The notes: generated from the letters alone by a model not told the origin. Shown: positions 1 to 6,783, numbered from the stretch's first letter. The stretch: DNA of 14,027 bases from a bacterium (GCA_023130215.1 JAGMAN010000053.1:1-14027); one strand, 5' to 3'. Made by a program: numbers and translations.

Positions 1-2
1 GG

Positions 3-86
3 AAAGAATACATGCAGTTCACCGCTCCCCTTCCACACGATATGAAGCAGTTACTGCATAACTTGAAGGAATCGCCTTTTATTTGA
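3..86 (+). CDS. Possible 3' end of an unidentified gene (partial)
   Basis: Reading from base 3, this frame stays open for 27 codons and ends in TGA at 84-86, just where the tRNA promoter begins. The other two plus frames stop earlier (after 14 and 19 codons). The peptide has an ordinary globular composition (KEYMQF..., ending ...KESPFI). It is too short to assign to a family, and it could be chance. Confidence 0.3.
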   Translation, partial: KEYMQFTAPLPHDMKQLLHNLKESPFI

Positions 87-111
87 CAAAGAGCCTCGGG
101 CATGATAGTAT
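83..111 (+). promoter_or_regulatory. Sigma-70-type promoter for the tRNA-Ser pair
   Basis: A perfect -35 box TTGACA (83-88), a 17-nt spacer and a -10 box TAGTAT (106-111) preceded by TG one base upstream (extended -10). The expected start site falls at about base 118, which is the first base of the tRNA-Ser(UGA) gene, so the primary transcript would need almost no 5' trimming. Confidence 0.75.
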
Positions 112-117
112 TCATTG

Positions 118-201
118 GGAGGGCTAGTCCTAACGGTAAGGCACCTGACTTGAAATCAGGCGGGTTTAAAGCCCTTGGGGGTTCAAATCCCTCGCCCTCC
201 G
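118..201 (+). tRNA. tRNA-Ser (anticodon UGA)
   Basis: The acceptor strands GGAGGGC (118-124) and GCCCTCC (194-200) pair fully, followed by discriminator G201. The anticodon stem CCTGA/TCAGG (144-148, 156-160) encloses a 7-nt loop with TGA at 151-153. A long variable arm and a GTTCAAATC T-loop make it a class II tRNA, as expected for serine. CCA is not encoded. It decodes UCA-family serine codons. Confidence 0.95.
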
Positions 202-205
202 TAGA

Positions 206-292
206 GGAGAGGTGGCCGAGCGGCTGAAGGCAGCTGCCTGCTAAGCAGTTGTGGGGGCAACTCCACCCCGGGTTCGAATCCCGGCCTCTCCG
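206..292 (+). tRNA. tRNA-Ser (anticodon GCU)
   Basis: The acceptor strands GGAGAGG (206-212) and CCTCTCC (285-291) pair, with discriminator G292. The anticodon stem 233-237/245-249 holds GCT at 240-242. A long GC-rich variable arm and the T-arm GGTTCGAATCC identify a class II serine tRNA reading AGU/AGC. CCA is not encoded. It starts 4 nt after the first tRNA-Ser and must be cotranscribed with it. Confidence 0.95.
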
Positions 293-299
293 CTGGAAC

Positions 300-336
300 G
301 GTCGCGTTAGATGGGGAAGTAGCGGTGCCTTGAAGA
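300..336 (+). ncRNA. Short stretch resembling the 5' part of an SRP (4.5S/scRNA) RNA; possible remnant
   Basis: Bases 308-336 (TTAGATGGGGAAGTAGCGG...) resemble, from memory, the opening segment of SRP RNAs that many bacteria carry between tRNA-Ser and dnaX, the same position as here. The resemblance ends after GGTGCC, and dnaX begins 14 nt later, so the conserved SRP54-binding hairpin is not visible. If the match is real, this is a truncated relic or an unusual leader for dnaX. It may also be coincidence. Confidence 0.28.
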
Positions 337-349
337 TTAGAGTAACGTT

Positions 350-1948
350 ATGGCTTACATCGTCTTAGCCAGGAAGTGGAGACCTCAAACTTTTGAGGAA
401 GTGGTCGGACAGGAGCACATCACCCGCACCCTGCGAAACGCCATCCTCAGTAAAAGGGTGGCTCACGCCTATATTTTCTCCGGCCCGAGGGGAATCGGAA
501 AGACGACCACTGCCCGACTCTTAGCCAAAGCATTAAACTGTGTGAAGGGTCCAACGGCTAAGCCCTGCAATCAGTGTAGTTCCTGTGAGGAGATTACTGA
601 TAGCGCCAGCCTGGATGTGCTGGAAATAGATGGGGCTTCTAACCGGGGCATTGATGAGATAAGAAGCCTGAGGGAGAACGTTAAGTTCGCTCCCAGCCGG
701 GATAGATTCAAGGTTTATATCATTGACGAGGTCCATATGCTCACCAAGGAAGCTTTCAATGCGCTCCTTAAGACCCTGGAGGAGCCGCCGGAGCATGTGA
801 AGTTTATCTTCGCTACCACCGCTCCCCATAAGGTATTGCCGACTATTCTCTCCCGCTGTCAGCGGTTCGATTTCCACAGGATAGGGGTTCTCAATTTAAC
901 AGAGAGATTAAAATTTATTGCCAAAGAAGAGAGGTTGAAGGTAGAGGAGAGAGCTCTTTTCGCCATTGCCCGGGGCGGAGAGGGGAGCATGCGGGATGCC
1001 CTTTCCATCCTGGACCAACTGGTCTCCTTCTCAGCGGGAGAGAAGATTGTGGAGGAGGAGGTAAATACTATCCTGGGAATGGTTGGTGAGAAGCATTTTT
1101 TTGATTTAACTAAGGCTATAATCAAAGGAGACACCTTAAGCGCAATAAGGTTAGTGGATGCCATTATAAGTGAGGGGAAAGACCTTCGCCTTTTCTGTGC
1201 TAACCTCATTGAGCATTTCCGCAATATGATTATGCTCAAAGTTGGCGGTGAAGGAGTTGAGCTTGTTGACCTGCCTGAAGAAAGCATTAAAAGACTGAAA
1301 GGCGAGGCGGCTCACTTCAGCTATGAGGAGATAGATAAAGTCATTGCCACTGTCTCCCTGGCAGAAGAGGCTTTGAGACGTTCCCAGTCAGGTCGCATCC
1401 CCCTGGAACTGGCCGTCATAAAACTGACCAGGTTAAAGCCAGCCCCAAACTCAACTGAGCTGGGAGAAAAGGCTCCTTCTCCTGAGTCGAGAGAAGAAAC
1501 TGGTGCTGCCGAGGTGAAAGCAGAAACCGCTTCTCCTGTGCCGGGACCGGAGAACACTTTGTCTTTGGAGAAAGTTAGAGAGAACTGGCCTCAGGTGTTG
1601 GAGCAGGTGAAGGAGAAGAAAATCTCAGCCGAGGCCTTCTTAAAAGAAGGGAAGCCGGTCAAAGTGAGCGAGAGGATAGTAACCGTTGCTTTTCCAGCAG
1701 AGCTCGGTTTCCACAAAGAGAGTGTAGAGAGAAATGAGATCAGACAGATTATTGAAGAGGCATTGAAAGAAGTCTTCGCTCACGACCTGATGATTCACCC
1801 CATCCTCAAGGAGGCTAAAGCCAGTCAGCCAGAGAGTACAGATAAAGAGGATGAGCTGGCCGGCAGGCTCAGGGAGGAGCCAATCATTAAAACTGCTCTG
1901 GATACATTCGGAGGCAAGATAGTTCAGGTGAAGAAGAAGGAGGGATAG
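350..1948 (+). CDS. dnaX: DNA polymerase III subunits gamma/tau (clamp-loader ATPase)
   Basis: The AAA+ motor of the clamp loader, which opens the beta sliding clamp and places it on primed DNA. The N-terminus (ARKWRPQTFEEVVGQ) is diagnostic. The Walker A motif GPRGIGKTT is at residues 45-53. A zinc site uses C64, C73, C76 and C79, Walker B has DE at 126-127, sensor 1 is FATT (154-157), and SRC at 168-170 carries the arginine finger. After about residue 370 there is a low-complexity Pro/Glu/Ala-rich linker and then a C-terminal domain typical of tau. At 532 aa it is a full-length tau-like form, and I saw no convincing frameshift site for a separate gamma. There is no strong Shine-Dalgarno before the ATG, but the conserved N-terminus fixes the start. 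It leads the run of closely spaced genes dnaX-ybaB-recR-por. Confidence 0.96.
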   Translation: MAYIVLARKWRPQTFEEVVGQEHITRTLRNAILSKRVAHAYIFSGPRGIGKTTTARLLAKALNCVKGPTAKPCNQCSSCEEITDSASLDVLEIDGASNRGIDEIRSLRENVKFAPSRDRFKVYIIDEVHMLTKEAFNALLKTLEEPPEHVKFIFATTAPHKVLPTILSRCQRFDFHRIGVLNLTERLKFIAKEERLKVEERALFAIARGGEGSMRDALSILDQLVSFSAGEKIVEEEVNTILGMVGEKHFFDLTKAIIKGDTLSAIRLVDAIISEGKDLRLFCANLIEHFRNMIMLKVGGEGVELVDLPEESIKRLKGEAAHFSYEEIDKVIATVSLAEEALRRSQSGRIPLELAVIKLTRLKPAPNSTELGEKAPSPESREETGAAEVKAETASPVPGPENTLSLEKVRENWPQVLEQVKEKKISAEAFLKEGKPVKVSERIVTVAFPAELGFHKESVERNEIRQIIEEALKEVFAHDLMIHPILKEAKASQPESTDKEDELAGRLREEPIIKTALDTFGGKIVQVKKKEG

Positions 1949-1952
1949 CCGG

Positions 1953-2285
1953 ATGAAAGGATTATGGCAATTGTTGAATCAGGCAAAAACAATTCAAGGG
2001 AAGATGGCTAAGGTTCAGCAGGAACTTCGGGAGAAAACGGTGGAAGCCGGCGCCGGAGGAGGAATGGTCGCCGTCAAAGTTAATGGCGAAGGTCAAATTC
2101 TTTCCATAAAGATAGAGCCGGAAGTGGTGGATTCCAAAGATATGGAGATGTTAGAGGATTTAGTCCTGGCCGCCGTAAACGAGGGATTGCGTAAGGCTCA
2201 GCAGTTGATGGCTGAGGAGATGGGGAAAATAACCGGAGGAATAAACATACCAGGTCTTTCCCAGATGCTTGGCTCAGGAACTTAA
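1953..2285 (+). CDS. ybaB: YbaB/EbfC family nucleoid-associated protein
   Basis: A small DNA-binding protein of 110 aa, the usual family length. Members are homodimers that coat DNA and are almost always encoded between dnaX and recR, as here. Visible features are an amphipathic N-terminal helix (LLNQAKTIQGKMAKVQQEL), a Gly-rich turn, the beta segment around VAVKVNGEGQILSIKIEPEV, and a C-terminal helix with many Met/Glu residues ending in a Gly/Pro tail. The start is supported by AAGGAGGG (1936-1943), which lies inside the end of dnaX; the ATG follows the dnaX stop by 4 nt, so translation is probably coupled. The molecular role of the family in recombination or nucleoid organisation is still not settled. 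Confidence 0.93.
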   Translation: MKGLWQLLNQAKTIQGKMAKVQQELREKTVEAGAGGGMVAVKVNGEGQILSIKIEPEVVDSKDMEMLEDLVLAAVNEGLRKAQQLMAEEMGKITGGINIPGLSQMLGSGT

Positions 2286-2287
2286 AA

Positions 2288-2887
2288 ATGTACCGTTACC
2301 CTCAAGCAGTGATAAGAGCTATTGAAAATCTAAACAAGCTTCCCGGCATCGGTCCGAGGACGGCTGAACGGTTAACCATCTTCCTTCTTAAGAGCCCTAC
2401 CGAGGAGGTTGAGGCCCTGGCCACAGCTATTGGAGAGCTCAAAGAGAAAGTGAGTTACTGCTCGGTCTGTGGGAACCTGAGCGAGGAAAGACAATGTTTC
2501 ATCTGCCGCAGTGCCAAGAGAGATAGGTCGCTAATCTGCGTGGTGGAAGAGCCGGGCGATGTGGCCTCTATGGAGAAGACAAATCAGTATAAAGGTCTCT
2601 ACCATGTCCTCTCTGGAGCCATCTCTCCTTTAGATGGAATTGGCCCGGAGAATCTTCGAATAAAAGAACTTTTGCAGAGGATAAAAGAAGAGAAAGCGCA
2701 GGAGGTGATCTTAGCTACCAATCCTAATGCCGAGGGGGAAGCAACAGCCGTCTATTTAGCCCAGAAAATCAAACCGCTGGGAGTGAAACTCACCCGCCTT
2801 GCTCGAGGGATTCCGGTGGGAAGCAGTTTGGAGTACGTTGATGAAGTCACTCTGGGAAAAGCCTTGGATGGGAGAAGGGAGTTTTAG
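2288..2887 (+). CDS. recR: Recombination mediator RecR
   Basis: Part of the RecFOR pathway that loads RecA on gapped, SSB-coated DNA. At 199 aa it is the standard length. Domain order is canonical: a helix-hairpin-helix (LPGIGPRTAERL, residues 18-29), a four-cysteine zinc finger (C58, C61, C70, C73), then a Toprim domain starting near residue 82 (ICVVEEPGDV) with the TNPNAEGEATA stretch at 144-154, and the conserved RLARGIPVG segment near 170-178. Its ATG lies 2 nt after the ybaB stop, and the downstream porG ATG follows its TAG by 1 nt, so it is embedded in the operon. No anomaly is visible. Confidence 0.96.
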   Translation: MYRYPQAVIRAIENLNKLPGIGPRTAERLTIFLLKSPTEEVEALATAIGELKEKVSYCSVCGNLSEERQCFICRSAKRDRSLICVVEEPGDVASMEKTNQYKGLYHVLSGAISPLDGIGPENLRIKELLQRIKEEKAQEVILATNPNAEGEATAVYLAQKIKPLGVKLTRLARGIPVGSSLEYVDEVTLGKALDGRREF

Positions 2888-2888
2888 G

Positions 2889-3473
2889 ATGAAAAACTTG
2901 ATGGAAATTCGCTGGCATGGTCGTGGCGGACAGGGAGCAAAGACAGCCGCCCTTCTTTTCGGAGAAGCGGCCCTCGCCACAGGTAAATATATCCAGGCTT
3001 TCCCGGAATACGGACCGGAGAGGATGGGGGCGCCGGTGCAGTCTTTTAACCGTTTGAGCGATGAGCCGATTACACTTCATTCCCAGGTGATTTCTCCGGA
3101 GGTTGTGGTCGTTCTTGACCCAACTCTTATCGAGACAGTTGAAGTAACCGCCGGACTTTCATCCGGAGGAGTCATAATTGTTAATACCCGGGAGGCTCCC
3201 CGGGAAATGCGAAAAAAATTAGGTCTTGCCCCGGGGAAACAGAAAGTCTGGACCGTAGATGCCTCTACCATCTCCCGGGAACATATCGGTCGAGAGATTC
3301 CCAATACGCCGATGATGGGAGCTCTGGTCAAAGCCACCGGTATCCTGAGTTTAGAAAGCCTGCTTTCAGATACTAAGAAGAAATTGGAGAAGAAATTCCG
3401 TCACAAACCAGAAATAATCCGGGGGAACATTGAATCCATAAAAGAGGCTTACCAGAAAGTCAAAGGAGAATAA
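2889..3473 (+). CDS. porG: 2-oxoacid:ferredoxin oxidoreductase, gamma subunit
   Basis: Gamma subunit of a four-subunit pyruvate/2-ketoisovalerate:ferredoxin oxidoreductase, which oxidises a 2-oxoacid to acyl-CoA plus CO2 with reduced ferredoxin. The family signature MEIRWHGRGGQGAKTAA lies near the N-terminus, followed by AFPEYGPERMGAPVQSF; IPNTPMMGALVKATG is near the C-terminal third. The frame is open further upstream, inside recR, but AAGGGAG (2875-2881) sits 7 nt before the ATG at 2889, giving a 194-residue protein of normal length. A second ATG at 2901 would also keep the domain. Which 2-oxoacid is used cannot be decided from sequence alone, so porG is the family-level name and vorG is the alternative. 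Confidence 0.9.
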   Translation: MKNLMEIRWHGRGGQGAKTAALLFGEAALATGKYIQAFPEYGPERMGAPVQSFNRLSDEPITLHSQVISPEVVVVLDPTLIETVEVTAGLSSGGVIIVNTREAPREMRKKLGLAPGKQKVWTVDASTISREHIGREIPNTPMMGALVKATGILSLESLLSDTKKKLEKKFRHKPEIIRGNIESIKEAYQKVKGE

Positions 3474-3477
3474 GAAA

Positions 3478-3777
3478 ATGAGTAAGAAACCGGGATGGAA
3501 AGAGTTGGCTTCCGGTGACCTCCTGGAAGCCGGGACAGCAAAAGAGTTTGAAACCGGGGATTGGCGAACTCTTCGTCCCATCAAGGATGATGAGAAATGT
3601 ATAAACTGTCTTAACTGCTGGATCTGGTGTCCTGACTCAGCCATAATTGTTAAGGATGAAAAGATGATTGGCATAGATTACCGTTACTGTAAAGGATGTG
3701 GAATCTGCGCCAGGGTCTGCCCACCAAAAGTGCAGGCCATTAAGATGGTAGATGAGCGTGAATTTAGGGAAAAATAA
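3478..3777 (+). CDS. porD: 2-oxoacid:ferredoxin oxidoreductase, delta subunit (2[4Fe-4S] ferredoxin type)
   Basis: The electron-transfer subunit of the complex, 99 aa. Two ferredoxin cluster motifs are plain: C41-x2-C44-x2-C47-x3-C51P and C71-x2-C74-x2-C77-x3-C81P, each expected to bind one [4Fe-4S] cluster. The preceding segment TGDWRTLRPI is typical of delta subunits of the pyruvate/ketoisovalerate enzymes. AAGGAG (3463-3468) lies 9 nt before the ATG, and the gap from porG is 4 nt. It passes electrons from the TPP site in PorB to external ferredoxin. Confidence 0.93.
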   Translation: MSKKPGWKELASGDLLEAGTAKEFETGDWRTLRPIKDDEKCINCLNCWIWCPDSAIIVKDEKMIGIDYRYCKGCGICARVCPPKVQAIKMVDEREFREK

Positions 3778-3788
3778 GGAAGAAGACT

Positions 3789-4967
3789 ATGAAAAGAGTA
3801 GCAAGAACAGGAAATGAAGCCATGGCAGAAGCCATGCGGCAGATAAATCCGGATGTAGTGGCTGCCTATCCAATCACTCCCGCTACGGAAATTGTCCAGA
3901 TTTTCTCGCAGTTTGTTGCCGATGGACTGGTTGATACCGAGTTCGTTGCCGTGGAGAGTGAGCATTCGGCAATGAGTGCCTGTATCGGGGCGGCGGCGGC
4001 CGGAGCAAGAGCAATGACCGGAACCTCTTCTCAAGGGTTAGCTCTTATGTACGAGATGCTTTACATTGCCGCTGGCTTACGTCTGCCCATTGTTATGCCA
4101 GAAGTGAACCGGGCCCTGAGCAGTCCGATTAACATTCACTGTGACCACTCCGATACGATGGGAGCGCGGGATTCGGGCTGGATTCAGATTTTTTCCGAGA
4201 ATTCTCAAGAAGCCTATGACAATGTCATTCAGGCGGTAAGGATTTGTGAGCATCCTCAGGTGAGACTCCCCGGTTTGATTACTGTCGATGGGTTCATTAT
4301 CAGCCATGGTCTGGAAGTAGTGGACCTCATCCATGATGAAGAAGTGAAATCCTTTATCGGAGAGTATAAGACGGAGAGGTCACTTCTTGACATTAAACAT
4401 CCTTATTCCTTAGGCGCCCTTGACCTCCAGGACTTCTACTTTGAACATAAGCGGCAGGAAGCCGAGGCAATGTACAATACCCCGGAAGTGATTAGAGCGG
4501 TAGGAGAAGAATTTGGAAAGAGATTTGGTCGCAAGTATGACCTTATCGAGAAGTATAAACTTGAGGATGCCGAGCTTGCTATTGTCGTCCTCGGTTCTAC
4601 CGCCGGAACTTCACGGGTAGTGATTGATGATTTGAGGGAAAAAGGAATAAAGGCAGGTATGCTGAAAATTCGCATCTTCCGTCCTTTTCCTCACAAAGAG
4701 ATTGCCGAAAGCCTCTCTTCGGTTAAGGCTGTTGCGGTAATGGACAGGGTTGACGGCGTGGCTGGTTTTGGCAGTCCTACTTTCAATGAAGTGCGGGCCG
4801 CCCTTTATGACGGACCGACCAGACCGCCGATAGTAAATTACATCTACGGACTGGGTGGTAGGGAGATAAGCCTGGAAGAGATTACCTCCGTTTATAAAAA
4901 TCTTGAAAAGATTGCTAAAACAGGTGAAGTAAAAAAAATAGTCAACTATTTAGGAGTGAGGGAATAA
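3789..4967 (+). CDS. porA: 2-oxoacid:ferredoxin oxidoreductase, alpha subunit
   Basis: Alpha subunit, 392 aa, the normal length. The N-terminal pyrimidine-binding domain opens with TGNEAMAEAMRQINPDVVAAYPITPATEIV, including the family hallmark YPITP and the Glu-containing segment VAVESEHSAMSACIGAAAAG. The C-terminal transketolase-like domain includes the segment MLKIRIFRPFPHKEI and the end VNYIYGLGGREIS. The SD-like AAGGAAG precedes the ATG, and the gap to porD is 11 nt. It works with PorB to form the thiamine diphosphate site. No frameshift or missing motif was seen. Confidence 0.94.
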   Translation: MKRVARTGNEAMAEAMRQINPDVVAAYPITPATEIVQIFSQFVADGLVDTEFVAVESEHSAMSACIGAAAAGARAMTGTSSQGLALMYEMLYIAAGLRLPIVMPEVNRALSSPINIHCDHSDTMGARDSGWIQIFSENSQEAYDNVIQAVRICEHPQVRLPGLITVDGFIISHGLEVVDLIHDEEVKSFIGEYKTERSLLDIKHPYSLGALDLQDFYFEHKRQEAEAMYNTPEVIRAVGEEFGKRFGRKYDLIEKYKLEDAELAIVVLGSTAGTSRVVIDDLREKGIKAGMLKIRIFRPFPHKEIAESLSSVKAVAVMDRVDGVAGFGSPTFNEVRAALYDGPTRPPIVNYIYGLGGREISLEEITSVYKNLEKIAKTGEVKKIVNYLGVRE

Positions 4968-4968
4968 A

Positions 4969-5898
4969 ATGGCTACTCTAAAAGAACTTTCTAAAAGACC
5001 GGAGCGCTTCACCGGCGGTCATCGTCTTTGCCCCGGTTGTGGAGCGTCAATTGTTGCCCGGCAGGTGCTTTTAGCCTGCAAAGACCCGGCTGTGGTTACT
5101 ATCTCCACCGGCTGCCTGGAAGTGGGAAGCACCATTTTCCCTTACAGTGCCTGGGAGGTTCCCTTTTTCCACAGCGCTTTTGAGAATTCTGCCGCTACCT
5201 GCAGTGGAGTAGAAACTGCCTATCGAGCCCTGAAGAAGAAAGGAAGACTTCCTGTGGACAAGGAGATTAAATTCATCGCTTTTGGCGGCGATGGAGGGAC
5301 TTACGATATCGGAATTCAATCCCTTTCTGGCGCTATGGAAAGGGGTCATAAAATGCTTTACGTTTGCTATTCCAACGAGGCTTATATGAATACCGGCATC
5401 CAGCGCTCTTCGGCTACACCGCGGGCAGCTCATACCACTACCGCTCCGGTGGGGAAAGTAATTCCCGGGAAGAAAGAGTTTCCCAAGGACCTTACCGGTA
5501 TTATGGCGGCTCATAAGATTCCTTATGTTGCCCAGACAGCAGTTGGGTTCTGGCGTGACCTGACGACCAAGGTGGAGAAAGCCCTGGCGGTTGATGGTCC
5601 TTCTTTCATTAATGTCCATACCCCCTGCCGTTTGGGTTGGGGATATCAGCCGGATATGACTGTAGAAATAGGTAAATTAGCAGCGGATACCTGTTTCTGG
5701 CCTCTCTACGAGGTGGAGGATGGCCGGGCCTGGAAATTAACCTATAAACCAAAAGAGAAACGCCCGGTTAAGGATTTATTCAATCTTCAGCAAAGATTCA
5801 AACACCTTTTAAAAGAAGAAAATAAAGGTCTCCTGGACGAAATCCAGGCTCGAATTGACCAGGACTGGGAAGACCTTTTGAAGAAAGTTGAAAAATAA
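4969..5898 (+). CDS. porB: 2-oxoacid:ferredoxin oxidoreductase, beta subunit (TPP-binding)
   Basis: Catalytic beta subunit of 309 aa. Near the N-terminus is HRLCPGCGAS, whose C21 and C24, together with C49 and C220 (HTPCRLGW), match the four cysteines that ligate the proximal [4Fe-4S] cluster in this family. The TPP/Mg motif is GDGG at 107-110 followed by NEAYMNTGIQRS (136-147). The conserved ATPRAAHTTTAPVGK segment follows. The ATG is 1 nt after the porA stop, so the two are coupled. It is the last gene of the dnaX-por run; the split tRNA-Asn gene begins 48 nt later on the same strand with no obvious terminator between. Confidence 0.95.
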   Translation: MATLKELSKRPERFTGGHRLCPGCGASIVARQVLLACKDPAVVTISTGCLEVGSTIFPYSAWEVPFFHSAFENSAATCSGVETAYRALKKKGRLPVDKEIKFIAFGGDGGTYDIGIQSLSGAMERGHKMLYVCYSNEAYMNTGIQRSSATPRAAHTTTAPVGKVIPGKKEFPKDLTGIMAAHKIPYVAQTAVGFWRDLTTKVEKALAVDGPSFINVHTPCRLGWGYQPDMTVEIGKLAADTCFWPLYEVEDGRAWKLTYKPKEKRPVKDLFNLQQRFKHLLKEENKGLLDEIQARIDQDWEDLLKKVEK

Positions 5899-5945
5899 AG
5901 ACAACTGTGGTAAAAGAGAACCTACGGGCTCTTTGAAAACTATGT

Positions 5946-6342
5946 TCCCCGGTAGCTCAGTCGGTAGAGCAGGTGGCTGTCAATGAGACCACAATTTATG
6001 CGACCGTAGGAAACGTAAGTTGTGTGGTCGAATTGACTCTGAATTATGGCACAAAGGATTTCATGAAAATCCGACTGCCGTTTATAATTCAGAGTTAAGC
6101 TATGGCAGCTCCCGGTGGAAACACCGGGATGAAAAGCGGGCTAATTCAGGGAAGCCTAAAGCCGCAAGGCTAAGGTAATCCTGAGCTAAGTTCCGCCGAC
6201 GAATGTTGGCGGATAAATGTGCAGAGACTATACACCCGCTGCCCTAACGTAGAGTCGAGGGCAAAGAGATAGTCCAGGCCTGATAGAAATATCAGGGGAT
6301 CCTGTAACCACCTTGTCGCAAGTTCGAGTCTTGCCCGGGGAG
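5946..6342 (+). tRNA. tRNA-Asn (anticodon GUU), interrupted by a group I intron
   Basis: The exons are 5946-5980 and 6305-6342. Joined, they give a clean class I tRNA. The acceptor is TCCCCGG/CCGGGGA with discriminator G6342. The D-arm is GTAGCTCAGTCGGTAGAGC. The anticodon stem GGTGG/CCACC has the loop CTGTTAA, so the anticodon is GTT, and the T-arm is GCAAG-TTCGAGT-CTTGC. The intron lies between the second and third anticodon bases (GU^U). Reading the unspliced joint differently would give GTA (Tyr), but a bacterial tRNA-Tyr needs a long variable arm, which is absent here, and only the GTT junction leaves 5-bp paired stems. CCA is not encoded. Confidence 0.92.
5981..6304 (+). ncRNA. Self-splicing group I intron (IC3-like) in tRNA-Asn
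   Basis: A 324-nt intron. It follows the rule that the 5' exon ends in U (T5980) and the intron ends in G (G6304). Core elements are P (6143-6160) and Q (6175-6190) forming P4, R (6219-6230, GTGCAGAGACTA) and S (6263-6275) forming P7 through GACTA (6226-6230)/TAGTC (6270-6274). P3 pairs AGCGGG (6135-6140) with CCCGCT (6235-6240). P8 pairs GCCCT (6241-6245) with AGGGC (6258-6262). P9 is CCTGATA-GAAA-TATCAGG (6279-6296). P6 carries CCGCC/GGCGG. The P/Q/R/S wording is very close to bacterial and cyanobacterial tRNA-Leu introns (subgroup IC3). No homing endonuclease ORF lies inside. The P1 guide pairing could not be settled by eye. Confidence 0.92.
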
Positions 6343-6371
6343 TTCACATTTCAAACCCTCTGTGATATAAT
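6343..6371 (+). promoter_or_regulatory. Promoter directly abutting tRNA-Asn
   Basis: TTCACA (6343-6348), exactly 17 nt, then a perfect TATAAT (6366-6371). The -35 box begins at the base after the tRNA discriminator. It points toward the small gene at 6480 and would start transcription near 6378. Confidence 0.6.
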
Positions 6372-6390
6372 ATGTCGAAGAGGATTTTTG

Positions 6391-6421
6391 TTGTGACATT
6401 TCAAGCAATTTGTGATACAGT
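6391..6421 (+). promoter_or_regulatory. Second tandem promoter, sequence-related to the first
   Basis: TTGTGA (6391-6396) with GATACA (6414-6419) 17 nt downstream, or TACAGT at 19 nt. Bases 6396-6421 match 6346-6371 at about 20 of 26 positions (shared ACATTTCAA and TGTGATA), so the two promoters look like a diverged tandem duplication about 50 nt apart. The weaker -10 makes this one less certain. Confidence 0.4.
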
Positions 6422-6456
6422 AACACTGAGATAGCAGTAAACGTTCAATAATTAAT

Positions 6457-6463
6457 GTTGGGC
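6457..6463 (+). repeat. GTTRRRY core site (GTTGGGC), left boundary of an integron-like cassette
   Basis: GTTGGGC fits the integron crossover consensus GTTRRRY and is the exact reverse complement of GCCCAAC at 6784-6790 on the far side of the next gene. In integrated cassettes the TTRRRY at the left edge belongs to the cassette, and on the excised circle it pairs with the R'' box of that cassette's own attC, which is the relation seen here. No attC-like fold is visible upstream of it, so it could be an attI-like or secondary site. Confidence 0.45.
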
Positions 6464-6479
6464 AACAATGGAGGTAATC

Positions 6480-6773
6480 ATGCCACGTTCAAAGAATAGT
6501 CAGTCGAAGCATGACAAGGCTGTTCGTGTTAGAGCGAAGAAGCTTGAGTCACAGGGATTCAAGGTCAAAGCGGATATACCTGGTTTCGAACAACCGCCAA
6601 CAATTCGCAAGTTCCGACCCGATATCCTTGCGACCAGGCGAAAACAAAAGAGAATTGAGGAGATCGAAACCAAGGATTCTGTGGACAGTGCCAGAGACCT
6701 GAAACAGCAACAGGCGTTCAAACAGTCAGCGAAAGCAAGCAAGAACACAACGTTCAAGAGAGACACTGTCTAA
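6480..6773 (+). CDS. Small PD-(D/E)XK-like protein in a cassette-like setting
   Basis: A 97-residue basic protein. The motif FRPDI (P47-D48) followed by IETK (E63-T64-K65) spells a PD-(D/E)XK nuclease core, preceded by a helix and the strand GFKVKADI. The tail (DLKQQQAF..., then KNTTFKRDTV) fits small uncharacterised members of this fold that I recall as hypothetical proteins. The preferred start is 6480 because GGAGGT (6470-6475) lies just before it; an ATG at 6468 would add four residues but destroys the SD spacing. The stop TAA overlaps a GTCTAAC box. Two candidate promoters lie upstream and an attC-like hairpin downstream. The activity is unknown: it could be a nuclease or a non-catalytic relative. 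Confidence 0.7.
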   Translation: MPRSKNSQSKHDKAVRVRAKKLESQGFKVKADIPGFEQPPTIRKFRPDILATRRKQKRIEEIETKDSVDSARDLKQQQAFKQSAKASKNTTFKRDTV

Positions 6774-6783
6774 CAACACAGTT

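Noticed and set aside
1600-1640. A-rich stretch in dnaX as a programmed frameshift site for gamma
   Set aside because: GAGAAGAAAATC lacks a proper slippery heptamer, and no downstream hairpin was evident.
5071-5619. 182-codon minus-strand frame
   Set aside because: Complete shadow of porB, whose motifs are unmistakable on the plus strand.
5946-6342. tRNA-Tyr (GTA) reading of the split tRNA
   Set aside because: It would need a long variable arm and leaves a broken anticodon stem; GTT with the U/G splice rule fits fully.
6511-6702. Alternative 63-codon plus-strand frame within the cassette gene
   Set aside because: It lacks an SD and recognisable motifs, whereas the frame from 6480 has both an SD and a PD-(D/E)XK pattern.
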